Assembly (NCBI GenBank): GCA_027623815.1
Contig: JAQBUV010000014.1
Location: 1 to 39,780, forward strand
Direction: 5' to 3'
From: Casp-Chloro-G3 sp002816715
GTDB taxonomy: Bacteria > Chloroflexota > Dehalococcoidia > Lucifugimonadales > UBA3495
Length of the DNA stretch: 39,780 bases
Below are positions 24,862-32,633 of this stretch, piece after piece; position 1 is the first letter of the stretch, and each line of letters begins with the position of its first letter. Both the position numbers and the translations under genes were made by a program. The notes below the pieces were generated by a model. The model was not told the DNA's origin. It ran no database searches and worked only from the letters and a program-made list of their open reading frames with translations.

Positions 24862-25047
24862 CTATCGGTTACTTGCCCGATGCGGGTAGTGCATGGTCGC
24901 TTGGATTGCTTCTAGGACTGCAGCGGTTTGCAAAGGATTTAAAGTGAGTGGCTCGGGTAGCCAGCTCAGGTCGGTTGTAATGGGGAATTTTATGGTCAGA
25001 GTTCTTTGTTGCAGCGGTTTTGTAAGATCGATTATCGTGTTTGCCAT
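24862..25047 (-). CDS. small unknown protein (61 aa)
   Basis: A 61-residue protein, MANTIIDLTKPLQQRTLTIK at the start, then FPITTDLSWLPEPLTLNPLQ and a helical end AAVLEAIQATMHYPHR. No membrane segment or known motif is seen. The ATG is supported by AGGGAG 4-5 nt upstream and by protein-like composition. It lies upstream of the heme-operon regulator on the same strand, 260 bp away, with a hairpin-rich stretch between them. I do not recognise a family. Confidence 0.55.
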   Translation of the reverse strand: MANTIIDLTKPLQQRTLTIKFPITTDLSWLPEPLTLNPLQTAAVLEAIQATMHYPHRASNR

Positions 25048-25349
25048 ATCGCTCCCTCGCTTTAGCAATCCTTGGCACGCTCAGGTAATGTCGTGGCACC
25101 CGCAGGCATCACGGCGGTTATTGATTTTCCGTTCGTAGCCGTTTTGTAGCTACAGAATATCAACAGTTCCTCACCAAATCCTCTCTGGTGAATCCTGGAT
25201 TTGCTAGTCTGACGCTTACCACGAGCGTAAAGATCGGCACAAATACCAGCTTCATTTTGCGCTCCCACCCCACTCCAATTGCCTATTTGTGGTACATTAG
25301 GGCCATAAATTAACAGCCTATTTCTAGCTGTTTCGTAGGGAGGGACAAG
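25048..25349. other. intergenic region upstream of the molybdenum hydroxylase
   Basis: No gene is evident in these 302 bases. A small hairpin AACAGC/GCTGTT (25312-25332) lies just before the GGGAGGG ribosome-binding site of the hydroxylase. The region should carry divergent promoters for that gene and for the 61-aa gene. No molybdenum-cofactor riboswitch pattern was recognised. Confidence 0.4.
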
Positions 25350-27677
25350 ATGCTGGACTACGAGCCCAACATGGTGCTTTCAACCCAGGAATATAAGGTG
25401 GTGGGCACTCGTCCGGTGCGGCACGACGGGCCGGACAAGGTGATGGGGCGCGCCCGCTACGCCGCAGATATCCACCTGACCGGAATGCTGCACTGCAAGG
25501 TGCTGCGCAGTCCCCACGCTCACGCCCGCATCAAGAGTATTGACGCCAGCCGCGCTCTGACGTTGCCCGGAGTGGAGGCGGTGGTCACCGCCGCCGACTT
25601 GCCGGACATTTCCCCGGAAATCTCTGACCAGGACGAAGGCGCCGCCGTCAACTATGGGTTCTACAGCCGCAACGTACTGGCCCGGGAGAAGGCCCTTTAT
25701 CGAGGTCACGCAATTGCCGCCGTAGCCGCCGCCAACCCGAACCTGGCGGAGCAGGCGTTGGAGTTAATTGACGTTGATTACGAAGTGCTGACGCCGGTAC
25801 TGGACGCGTATGCGGCCATGAAGGACGACGCGCCCGCGCTCCACGAGCGGCTGCTAACCCTGACCAACCCGGCGCAGCGGTCTGGTGGTTGGGGAAACGC
25901 CGTGAAAACGACCAACATCTCCAACCATTTCGAGTTTCGGCTGGGTGATGTAGAGCAGGGATTCAAAGATGCCGACGTGGTTGTCGAGCGGGAGTTTCAC
26001 ACCAAGCCGGTGCATCAGGGCTACATTGAGCCTCACTCGGCCACCGCCCAGTGGAACACCGACGATACCGTTACCATCTGGGCCAGCAGCCAGGGCCACT
26101 TCGCGCTGCGCGACCACACCTCCCGCATCCTGGGCATCCCAGTCTCCAAAGTGAAGGTCATACCAATGGAGATTGGCGGTGGGTTTGGCGGTAAAGGCCA
26201 GGGTGGTTGTTATATTGAGCCGGTGGTTGCCGCTCTGTCCCGCAAGACGGGCCGTCCGGTGAAACTGGCGATGAGCCGCCCAGAAGTGTTCATGGGCACC
26301 GGCCCCACCTCAGGCATCCACGCGCGGGTCAAGCTGGGCGCGACCAAAGACGGCAAGCTCACCGCCGCCGATTGCACTCTGATCTATGAGGCCGGAGCTT
26401 TCCCAGGTTCGCCGGTGCCCTCGGGTTGCCGGACGATGCTGGCTCCCTACGTAATACCCAACTCCTTCATTGAAGGCTACGATGTGGTCACCAACGTTCA
26501 AAAATCGGCGGCTTACCGCGCTCCCGGCTCTCCCGCCGCCGCCTTCGCTTCGGAACAGGTGATCGATGAACTCTGTGACCAGCTGGGCATGGACCCGGTG
26601 GAGTTCCGGTTGCTCAACGCCGCCAAAGAAGGCAGTCGCCAGCCCACCGGGCCGGTCTTCCGCAAGATTGGATACATAGAGGTGCTGCAAGCCGCCCAAC
26701 AGCACCCGCACCTGGCCACGCCGTTGGTAGGCCCCAACCGTGGTCGCGGTGTGGCGGTCGGCGCCTGGTTCAACGGCAGCGGCCCGGCCAGCGCGGTCGC
26801 CAGCATTGCTCCCGACGGCACCATAAACCTGGTGGAAGGGTCACCGGATATTGGCGGCAGTCGCACGTCAATGGCGATGCATATCGCTGAGGTGTTGGGC
26901 ATTCCCGTTGAGGACGTTAAGCCTTCTATAGCCGACACCGATTCCATTGGGTACAGTTCCGGCGCGGGCGGCAGCGGCGTGACCTTCAAGATGGGCACCG
27001 CTGTTTACCAGGCTGGTGAGGACATTCGGAGTCAGCTAATTGAGCGGGCTGCCAAGATTTGGGAAGTGCCGGTTGATGATGTTGAGTACCAGGACGGTGT
27101 CCTGCAGCATCGCTCCGATCCGGAGCTAAAGCTGACTTTCAAGCAAATCGCCCGCCGTTTGAACGGTACCGGCGGCCCCATAGTGGGCCGGGGAACCGCC
27201 AACCCAGGCGGCGTCGGTAACGCCTTTGCCCTGAATATTGTGGACGTGGAAGTTGACCCGGACACTGGCAAGGTGGAGATTCTGCGCTTCACCGCGATAC
27301 AGGACGTGGGCAAGGCGATCCACCCCAGCTACGTTGAAGGACAGATTCAGGGTGGCGCGGTTCAGGGCATTGGCTGGGCGCTGAACGAGGAGTATTACTA
27401 CAACGACGACGGCCAGATGTTGAACTCTAGCTTCTTGGACTATCGCATGCCCATCAGTCTGGACTTACCCATGATCGATACCGTGATTGTGGAAGTCGCC
27501 AATCCGGGGCATCCCCTGGGCGTGCGCGGTGTCGGCGAAGCATGTCTGGTGCCGCCGATGGCGGCGGTGGCCAACGCGATCAGCCATGCCATCGGAGCCA
27601 GAATGGAAAGCCTGCCAATGAACCCGGGCAGCGTTCTGGAAGCCATCTGGGCGAAGCAGGGCGTGGCAACAGGGTAA
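25350..27677 (+). CDS. xanthine dehydrogenase-family molybdopterin-binding large subunit
   Basis: The 775-residue protein is the molybdenum-pterin subunit of a hydroxylase of the xanthine/aldehyde/CO dehydrogenase family. It begins with VVGTRPVRHDGPDKVMGRARYAADI and has the cofactor loops GGGFGGKGQGGCYIEPVVAAL (near 275), SAAYRAPGSPAAAFASEQVIDELC (near 390), and the catalytic Glu in VRGVGEACLVPP (around 730). The CO dehydrogenase form I loop (VAYRCSFR) is absent, so an N-heterocycle or aldehyde substrate is more likely. Active enzymes need [2Fe-2S] and often FAD subunits. Neither is adjacent, so it is an orphan here. The ATG has GGGAGGG upstream. Confidence 0.93.
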   Translation: MLDYEPNMVLSTQEYKVVGTRPVRHDGPDKVMGRARYAADIHLTGMLHCKVLRSPHAHARIKSIDASRALTLPGVEAVVTAADLPDISPEISDQDEGAAVNYGFYSRNVLAREKALYRGHAIAAVAAANPNLAEQALELIDVDYEVLTPVLDAYAAMKDDAPALHERLLTLTNPAQRSGGWGNAVKTTNISNHFEFRLGDVEQGFKDADVVVEREFHTKPVHQGYIEPHSATAQWNTDDTVTIWASSQGHFALRDHTSRILGIPVSKVKVIPMEIGGGFGGKGQGGCYIEPVVAALSRKTGRPVKLAMSRPEVFMGTGPTSGIHARVKLGATKDGKLTAADCTLIYEAGAFPGSPVPSGCRTMLAPYVIPNSFIEGYDVVTNVQKSAAYRAPGSPAAAFASEQVIDELCDQLGMDPVEFRLLNAAKEGSRQPTGPVFRKIGYIEVLQAAQQHPHLATPLVGPNRGRGVAVGAWFNGSGPASAVASIAPDGTINLVEGSPDIGGSRTSMAMHIAEVLGIPVEDVKPSIADTDSIGYSSGAGGSGVTFKMGTAVYQAGEDIRSQLIERAAKIWEVPVDDVEYQDGVLQHRSDPELKLTFKQIARRLNGTGGPIVGRGTANPGGVGNAFALNIVDVEVDPDTGKVEILRFTAIQDVGKAIHPSYVEGQIQGGAVQGIGWALNEEYYYNDDGQMLNSSFLDYRMPISLDLPMIDTVIVEVANPGHPLGVRGVGEACLVPPMAAVANAISHAIGARMESLPMNPGSVLEAIWAKQGVATG

Positions 27678-27712
27678 ACTCGAAGGCTGACTTTGGGTAA
27701 ATAGGTTGTTTG

Positions 27713-27738
27713 GGGGTACGGCTTGCCGTGCCCCTTTT
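27713..27738 (+). terminator. rho-independent terminator after the molybdenum hydroxylase
   Basis: GGGGTACGGC pairs with GCCGTGCCCC (one G-T wobble), 35 bp after the stop, and is followed by TTTT. It belongs to the same GGGGCAC hairpin style as the one after mutS2. Confidence 0.7.
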
Positions 27739-27775
27739 GCTAGAATGGGCGCAAGCATTGATCAGTTGATGTGGT

Positions 27776-27866
27776 TCGCCAAGCCTGTGCTGAGCTTACC
27801 GAAGGGCACACCACGAGCAAGCCTTGGCTTGAAACCCGCTGATCCTGAGCCGGTCCAAGGACGAAT
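27776..27866. repeat. cluster of short intergenic palindromes
   Basis: GTGCTGAGCTTACCGAAGGGCAC, CAAGCCTTGGCTTG and TCCTGAGCCGGTCCAAGGA follow one another in the 90 bp before the halogenase-like gene. They look like degenerate CTGAGC-type intergenic repeats, pieces of which also occur at 22.8 kb. Confidence 0.4.
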
Positions 27867-29486
27867 TTGAGAGAGATTCACGATGTAGTCGTAATCGGCG
27901 GCGGGCCCGGCGGCAGTACCGTCGCGACCATGCTGGCTCGGCAGGGATTCAGCGTATTGCTGCTGGAACGAGAGAATTTCCCCCGGGAGCACGTCGGCGA
28001 GTCGCTGTTGCCCGCCAGCATGCCGGTACTGGCCGAATTGGGCGTCTTGCCAGCGGTGCAGGCAGCCGGTTTCCTGCCCAAGTGGGGCGCCACTATGCTC
28101 TGGGGCCGGGATAGAACGCCCTGGAGTTGGCACTTCAAAGAGACCAACCAGACCTACCCCCACTCCTACCAGGTCTGGCGACCGCAATTTGACCAGATTC
28201 TATTGGAGAACAGCCGCGCCAACGGCGTTGACGTTCGAGAAGGTCACCGAGTCCGCGAGATTATTTTTGATGGAAATAAGGCCGTCGGGGTAAATTACCA
28301 GGATATAGCTGGACAGCAGCGGCTAGCCAACGCCGGTTTCGTAGTTGACGCCAGCGGTCAAGGCGGCCTGCTGGGCCGGCAATTGGGCCTGCGCACTTGG
28401 GATTCCTTCTTTCAGAACTTGGCGGTTTATGGCTACTTCGCTGGCAGTAAACAGTTGTCTGCACCCGATGAAAACAACATATTTATTGAGGCCTATTCCC
28501 AAGGTTGGCTCTGGAACATTCCCCTGCATAACGGTTGGGCCAGCGTCGGCGCGGTGGTGGACAGCGTGACCGGACAGGAAGGACTCCACAAGGTCGGCGC
28601 CAAAGAGTATTTGCTGGAACAGATTGCTCAAGCTCCCGCCATGTCCCAGATGCTGGCAAATGCCGAGATGGTCTGCGGCCCTGCGGTGGTTCGGGACTGG
28701 TCATACGTTTGTCAGCCGATGGTCGGCGATGGCTACATTCTGGTGGGCGACGCGGCCTGCTTCGTTGACCCGTTGTTCTCGTCCGGTGTGCATCTAGCGC
28801 TGATGTCGGGAGTATTGGCGGCGGCTTACGTGACTTCTGCGCTGAAAGACCCCGGCATTGCCAAAGCGGCGGGAGTTGTCTACGAGGAACTGTACCTCAA
28901 AGAGTACCGACACTTTCGGGAACTGGCCCGACTGTTCTACTCCAGCAACCGCACCGCTGAATCCTACTTCTGGGAGGCGCGACGCATCCTGGATGCCGAC
29001 GACAGCCTGTCGCCCCGAAACGCCTTTATTCAGACGGTGGCGGGCCAGCCTCCTCGTGGCTATGAGCGGGCGGTGCTGGGACATGGCACATTGCCGCCAG
29101 CATTCGTTGGCAGCGTTCGGGAAGTTGAATCGGAGCGCGTGCGTCGTGGGAAATGGTTTGAGGACGAACTGGATAACTTACATAATCTGCTGCCCTGCTT
29201 GGCAGTTGGGGCCCGTCTTGAGCGAAAACCGGTGTTGTCCGGCGGTGAATTCCAATGGGGATACGTTCTGACCTCTCTGAATCGTCCCGAGGGTACTGAG
29301 TGCAGCAGCCTGGTGGCGGTGCTGCTGTCTCGGGTTGATGGCCGCACCTCGGTGGCGGAACTGATTGCCCGGCTACAAGATGGCAGCGACCAACCTCAAA
29401 AAGGGCAGATCGAACAGAGCGTCTTGGCCGCGCTGCAAATTCTTTACGTTGATGGGGTAATCGTAGATTCAAAAGGGGCTGGCTAA
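27867..29486 (+). CDS. flavin-dependent halogenase-like oxidoreductase
   Basis: The 539-residue protein has the FAD loop GGGPGGST (11-18) and GESLLP (44-49). Lys72 (FLPKWGATMLWG) matches the catalytic Lys of phenolic and aliphatic flavin halogenases such as PltA and CmlS. The W-x-W-x-I-P motif is present as WLWNIP (214-219), and the F-x-x-P-x-x-S-x-G motif as FVDPLFSSG (299-307). WxWxIP hinders monooxygenation and is diagnostic of the halogenase group. The last 100 residues (SSLVAVLLSRVDGRTSVAELIARL...IEQSVLAALQILYVDG) look like a winged-helix, PqqD-like domain. TTG at 27867 is preceded by AAGGA. A geranylgeranyl-reductase-type enzyme is the alternative. Confidence 0.75.
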   Translation: MREIHDVVVIGGGPGGSTVATMLARQGFSVLLLERENFPREHVGESLLPASMPVLAELGVLPAVQAAGFLPKWGATMLWGRDRTPWSWHFKETNQTYPHSYQVWRPQFDQILLENSRANGVDVREGHRVREIIFDGNKAVGVNYQDIAGQQRLANAGFVVDASGQGGLLGRQLGLRTWDSFFQNLAVYGYFAGSKQLSAPDENNIFIEAYSQGWLWNIPLHNGWASVGAVVDSVTGQEGLHKVGAKEYLLEQIAQAPAMSQMLANAEMVCGPAVVRDWSYVCQPMVGDGYILVGDAACFVDPLFSSGVHLALMSGVLAAAYVTSALKDPGIAKAAGVVYEELYLKEYRHFRELARLFYSSNRTAESYFWEARRILDADDSLSPRNAFIQTVAGQPPRGYERAVLGHGTLPPAFVGSVREVESERVRRGKWFEDELDNLHNLLPCLAVGARLERKPVLSGGEFQWGYVLTSLNRPEGTECSSLVAVLLSRVDGRTSVAELIARLQDGSDQPQKGQIEQSVLAALQILYVDGVIVDSKGAG

Positions 29487-29518
29487 AGGGTCTAGACAGA
29501 GGTTTAGAGAGGTTATTT

Positions 29519-29725
29519 ATGTGCCGGAGTATCAAAACCCTGCGTCGGGCCGAAGGCTTGGCCTCAGAGCAGGAAATTTACGAGGCGGCTTTGCAGTTTG
29601 TTCGCAAAGTCAGCGGGTACCGAGTGCCTTCCCAGGCGAATCAGGCGGTGTTTGACCAGGCGGTGCGGGAAATTTCGGCGACTTCGAGCAAGTTGCTGGA
29701 TTCGCTGAAGATTAGGGGCCACTAA
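29519..29725 (+). CDS. DUF2277 family protein
   Basis: The 68-residue protein starts MCRSIKTLRRAEG, continues with ATEEEI-like ASEQEIYEAALQFVRKVSGYRVPS, and ends VREISATSSKLLDSLKI, the consensus of DUF2277. The function of the family is unknown; it is small, helical and soluble. It lies 33 bp after the halogenase-like gene on the same strand and is probably co-transcribed. AGAGAGG precedes the ATG. The C-terminal Arg-rich tail that many members carry is missing here. Confidence 0.88.
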   Translation: MCRSIKTLRRAEGLASEQEIYEAALQFVRKVSGYRVPSQANQAVFDQAVREISATSSKLLDSLKIRGH

Positions 29726-29733
29726 CAAAAAAA

Positions 29734-29755
29734 GGGCAGACACTCAGGTCTGCCC
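29734..29755. terminator. bidirectional terminator
   Basis: GGGCAGAC pairs with GTCTGCCC around a 6-nt loop. An A7 run precedes it, which is a T-tract for the minus-strand VOC gene, and CCCTACTT follows for the plus-strand DUF2277 gene. It sits between convergent genes. Confidence 0.75.
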
Positions 29756-29785
29756 CTACTTGGCTCTTTGTCTATTAGGTTCTTT

Positions 29786-30175
29786 CTAAACCAACACTCC
29801 GAACCCGGAATAGGTGCATATCTCAATGCGGTTGCCGTCGGGGTCGTCGAGGTAGAAAGCTCTCTGGCCGTCGTTGCGGGTCTGGATGTCGGTGCACTTG
29901 ATGCTCATGCCGATCAGTTGCTTTTGAGCGGCGTCGATGTCTTCAACCTCGAAGGCGGTGTGGTGGGAGGGAGCCGAGGGCGCATCCACGTTTTCGATGA
30001 TATGCACCATCGCGCCGCTGGGCAGTTGCAGCCAATACAGGTGGTCGCCGTTCACCATTTTGGGAATCTGCTTCAGTCCCAAGACTTCCTGATACCATTT
30101 GAGCGCGGCGTCTTTGTTCTTCACGTTGTATGTAATGTGGTTGATATTCCGCAGTCGCGTTGTGCCGGATAGCAT
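29786..30175 (-). CDS. VOC (glyoxalase/bleomycin resistance) superfamily protein
   Basis: A 129-residue single-module VOC protein with the two beta-alpha-beta-beta-beta units: LRNINHITYNVKNKDAALKWYQEVLGLK and SAPSHHTAFEVEDIDAAQKQL ... FYLDDPDGNRIEICTYSG. His13 (INHITYNV), the later His in HHTAFEV and Glu in NRIEICTY fit the metal triad of glyoxalase I and extradiol dioxygenases. The start at 30175 has AAGGAGG about 9 nt upstream; a much longer open frame to 31612 on this strand is antisense to the CoA-transferase gene and is not used. The substrate is unknown. It is divergent from the CaiB-like gene. Confidence 0.88.
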   Translation of the reverse strand: MLSGTTRLRNINHITYNVKNKDAALKWYQEVLGLKQIPKMVNGDHLYWLQLPSGAMVHIIENVDAPSAPSHHTAFEVEDIDAAQKQLIGMSIKCTDIQTRNDGQRAFYLDDPDGNRIEICTYSGFGVLV

Positions 30176-30415
30176 CGTTAAACAATCCTCCTTGCCTGGT
30201 TGTGCCAGCTTGATGCGCCAAGCTGGCTGGATTCCAATTTGGCTAGGTGGAGTGTAATTGTGCGGTTCGTTGCTGTCAATTGCGGTGCAACCAGTCCCGC
30301 CTAGACCGCTGTGTTGACCCCCCAATGGGCGCACTCTACAATGGCCTCCAAGTCCCAAACTAAATTGATTTGAAGCGAGGCCCACGGCGGTGGTGTTCTT
30401 CGGAGGATGAAAGCA

Positions 30416-31603
30416 ATGGCGCAAGCGACAACCCCCAAAGTCCTGGATGGAGTTCGTGTACTGGAACTGGCCCGCTGGCAGGCCGCCCCTCGCGGTGGAA
30501 TGGTGCTGCGCGACATGGGCGCTGAGGTCATCAAGATTGAATGGCGCAAGGGTGCTGACCTGCGCAACTCCGGGCCTTTCGTCGATGACATGAGCGTGCA
30601 ATTCGCCGCCTACAATCGAGGCAAAAAAAGCATCACCCTGAACACGCGACACCCCAAGGGCAAGCAGATGTTCATGGACCTGGTGGAAGTCTCCGACGTG
30701 GTGCTGGAGAACTTTCGGCCCGGCACCATGGATGAGATGGGCTTCAGCTACGAGAACCTGAGCAAAGTCAACCCGGGCATCATCCTGGCGTCGGTGTCCG
30801 GCTTCGGACAGTATGGCCCCTACCGCAACCGCCAGTGCTTCGACCCGATCATCCAGGCGATGAGCGGCATCGGCCACCAGACCGGGCGCGGTTTCGACCA
30901 GCCGATCATGGCTGAAGGGCCGATCATGGACCGCACCGCCGCGCTGCACGCCACCATCGGTATCCTGGGCGCGCTGCGCTACCGCGATCGCACCGGCGAG
31001 GGACAGTGGCTGGAGGTGGCGATGATGGACGGCGGCATCACCTATGAGGAAGTCGCCCTGGCGATGTGCCACGAGACCGGCACCAACGATTTCAAGCGCA
31101 CGGGCACATTCCTGAAATGTAAGGACGGCTGGGTGACCACCGGGGCCGCCCGCGCCGGGATGTGGGAGCGCATGCTGCGGGTGATGGGCTACGATGAACT
31201 GGCCGACGACCCGGAATTTTCCGCGCCCATGTTTGCCACCGCTCAGGTGGAGACTCGCATGGAGTTGCTGCACGAGTGGTGTGAAGAACGGACGGTGGAT
31301 GAGGTGGAGGACTTGCTGGTGGCGGCGGACATTCCGGTGGGCCGCGCCAATAGCATCCCCGAGGTGCTGGCCGACCGCCAGATCTGGGAGCGGGAAGTGA
31401 TGATGGAGATGGAGATTGCCGAGCCGGGCGGCAAGAAGATGCTGGTGCCCGGCCCCACGATTATCAAGTTTTCCAAGACTCCCACCACCGCTGGCCCCAT
31501 CCCCAAGTTCGGAGAGCACAACCAGGAGATTTTTGCTGGATTGTTGGGGCTGGACGACGGGGCGATGGCTGGACTGAGGGAGGATGGGGTTATTGGGGAG
31601 TAG
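30416..31603 (+). CDS. CaiB/BaiF family CoA-transferase (class III)
   Basis: The 395-residue enzyme moves CoA between carboxylic acids. I use the ATG at 30416 (MAQATTPKVLDGVRVLELAR), since GGAGG lies 9 nt upstream but abuts the earlier ATG at 30407. Family marks are GGMVLRDMGAEVIKIE, YNRGKKSITLN, SDVVLENFRPGTMDEMGFSY, ASVSGFGQYGP and the nucleophile Asp172 in EGPIMDRTAALHATIGILGAL. The expected C-terminal segment GRANSIPEVLADRQIWER is present. The acid substrate cannot be read from sequence. No clear acyl-CoA dehydrogenase or ligase is adjacent. Confidence 0.94.
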   Translation: MAQATTPKVLDGVRVLELARWQAAPRGGMVLRDMGAEVIKIEWRKGADLRNSGPFVDDMSVQFAAYNRGKKSITLNTRHPKGKQMFMDLVEVSDVVLENFRPGTMDEMGFSYENLSKVNPGIILASVSGFGQYGPYRNRQCFDPIIQAMSGIGHQTGRGFDQPIMAEGPIMDRTAALHATIGILGALRYRDRTGEGQWLEVAMMDGGITYEEVALAMCHETGTNDFKRTGTFLKCKDGWVTTGAARAGMWERMLRVMGYDELADDPEFSAPMFATAQVETRMELLHEWCEERTVDEVEDLLVAADIPVGRANSIPEVLADRQIWEREVMMEMEIAEPGGKKMLVPGPTIIKFSKTPTTAGPIPKFGEHNQEIFAGLLGLDDGAMAGLREDGVIGE

Positions 31604-31750
31604 GGGCGACATAAGATCGAACCCAATAATCCTATGCTGTTGTCGTGTGGATACGTATTCAACGGAGGGCGCAGTTGGAAAATTATGATAAGCAGAACTC
31701 GGTGTCTTCCGAGTAGTTAGATGTGAAAGTATCTAATTTAGGGGGTCGTA

Positions 31751-31882
31751 ATGTCACCACTTTGGTTCATTGGATTTGACATAATTGCAGGATTATTAGG
31801 GTCTCTGCACTTCGCTTTGAATAAGAGTCTTTATCATCGGATTCAGAATAGATTTTCCACTTTGCTTACTAAGGCATCATGA
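31751..31882 (+). CDS. small hydrophobic peptide (43 aa)
   Basis: A 43-residue reading frame, MSPLWFIGFDIIAGLLGSLH at the start, then FALNKSLYHRIQNRFSTLL. It has one hydrophobic helix and a basic C-terminal half. GGGGG lies 5 nt upstream of the ATG. The region is AT-richer than the flanking genes. Its stop codon lies in one arm of a 14-bp inverted repeat. I do not recognise a family, and translation is unproven. Confidence 0.4.
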   Translation: MSPLWFIGFDIIAGLLGSLHFALNKSLYHRIQNRFSTLLTKAS

Positions 31883-31957
31883 CGAAATAAATGGTTCACG
31901 TGTGAGACTTCCCAAATAGGGTTATAGCTAACGATTGCATCAGTTATTTCGTCATGA
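31877..31957. repeat. 14-bp perfect inverted repeat joining two small ORFs
   Basis: TCATGACGAAATAA at 31877-31890 is exactly inverted at 31944-31957, with 53 bp between. The left arm covers the stop of the 43-aa frame and the right arm the ATG of the 35-aa frame. In RNA, the hairpin would sequester the second start. Confidence 0.6.
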
Positions 31958-32061
31958 GCCCTAAACCTCCTCTCAGCAGAATCGCGCTAATTTTCGCAGG
32001 GGCTATAGTCAGCGCGATTGTCCTTGGGTTGATCCTAAAGGGCAAGTACATCGACTTATAA
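31954..32061 (+). CDS. small single-pass membrane peptide (35 aa)
   Basis: MSPKPPLSRIALIFAGAIVS followed by AIVLGLILKGKYIDL is a 35-residue frame with one membrane helix (about 9-29) flanked by basic residues. There is no clear ribosome-binding site, and the ATG lies in the right arm of the inverted repeat. It precedes the 136-aa membrane protein by 37 bp. It may be real but is too short to be sure. Confidence 0.35.
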   Translation: MSPKPPLSRIALIFAGAIVSAIVLGLILKGKYIDL

Positions 32062-32098
32062 GGAAGGAGATGCGTTTGTTCAAGACCTGACAATCCAA

Positions 32099-32509
32099 GT
32101 GACGCTCTATTTGATTTTAGGATGGGGTCTAGCGATATCTGTAGTCGCTATTTTAACGTGGGTTTTTCAGCAGATTATTGTAAGGAACAGGCAGGCAGAG
32201 GGTTTCATCCCTTTAGGAGTATTGATTAGTTCCATTCTTATCGTACTTGTTGCGACGATAGTTGTGTTGATTGTTGGACCTGTTTCATTGGTACCAGCGT
32301 CAGTGTTCATATCTTTCGTTGTGACATTACTCATGCTCGGCGTAGGAATACGTTTAGCTTGGTACATAATTGCGTATCTGATTCAAGATCAGAGGCAGTT
32401 ATTAGCTCGGGCCGGAATAATCGTGTTTCTCATAGGCAAGCTAATTCAATTCTCTGATTATATAGACTTGATACAGAAAGTTAATGCTGTACTGTATCGA
32501 ACGTCCTAA
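32099..32509 (+). CDS. unknown multi-pass membrane protein (136 aa)
   Basis: A 136-residue protein with four hydrophobic segments at about 3-25, 40-62, 66-92 and 105-120, separated by charged turns (RNRQAEGF, QDQRQLLARAG). No catalytic motif is seen. The GTG at 32099 is the first in-frame start; the frame is open further upstream without a better one, while AAGGAAGGAG at 32060-32069 precedes an ATG in another frame that ends after 6 codons. The gene lies in the AT-richer island. I do not recognise a family; it could be a superinfection or immunity-type membrane protein, but nothing shows this. Confidence 0.6.
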   Translation: MTLYLILGWGLAISVVAILTWVFQQIIVRNRQAEGFIPLGVLISSILIVLVATIVVLIVGPVSLVPASVFISFVVTLLMLGVGIRLAWYIIAYLIQDQRQLLARAGIIVFLIGKLIQFSDYIDLIQKVNAVLYRTS

Positions 32510-32532
32510 TCTGCTAGAAACGCCCTAATAAT

Positions 32533-32606
32533 ATCCCACCCGCTCCACTACCCCCACCAGAAACTGGTAGGCTGCGCAGGTCTCTAGGCCAAAGGGCATC
32601 AACCCC
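32533..32606 (-). pseudogene. short gene remnant A (PFGLETCAAYQFL)
   Basis: Read on the minus strand, this encodes MPFGLETCAAYQFLVGVVER and then VGYY-stop. It matches the segment at 33005-33080 at about 80% of bases over 56 positions, with many of the changes synonymous (Pro, Leu, Thr and Ala codons). That suggests two copies of one former coding sequence on either side of the GIY-YIG unit. I cannot name the parent gene. Confidence 0.45.
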
Positions 32607-32633
32607 GTCGTTCCGGCGAAAGCCGGAACCCAG
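32606..32633 (+). repeat. 28-bp REP-like palindrome, copy 1 (GTTCCGGC-gaaa-GCCGGAAC)
   Basis: The 28-bp unit contains an 8-bp stem with a GAAA loop at 32610-32629. It ends exactly where the stop codon of the GIY-YIG frame begins (32634). It is identical, in inverted orientation, to copy 2. Confidence 0.85.

Noticed and set aside
29786..31612. A 608-codon open frame on the minus strand running from the VOC gene through the CoA-transferase gene
   Set aside because: The part beyond 30175 is antisense to a clear CaiB gene and is His/Gly/Ala-rich without family marks. The VOC gene has its own ATG with AAGGAGG at 30175.
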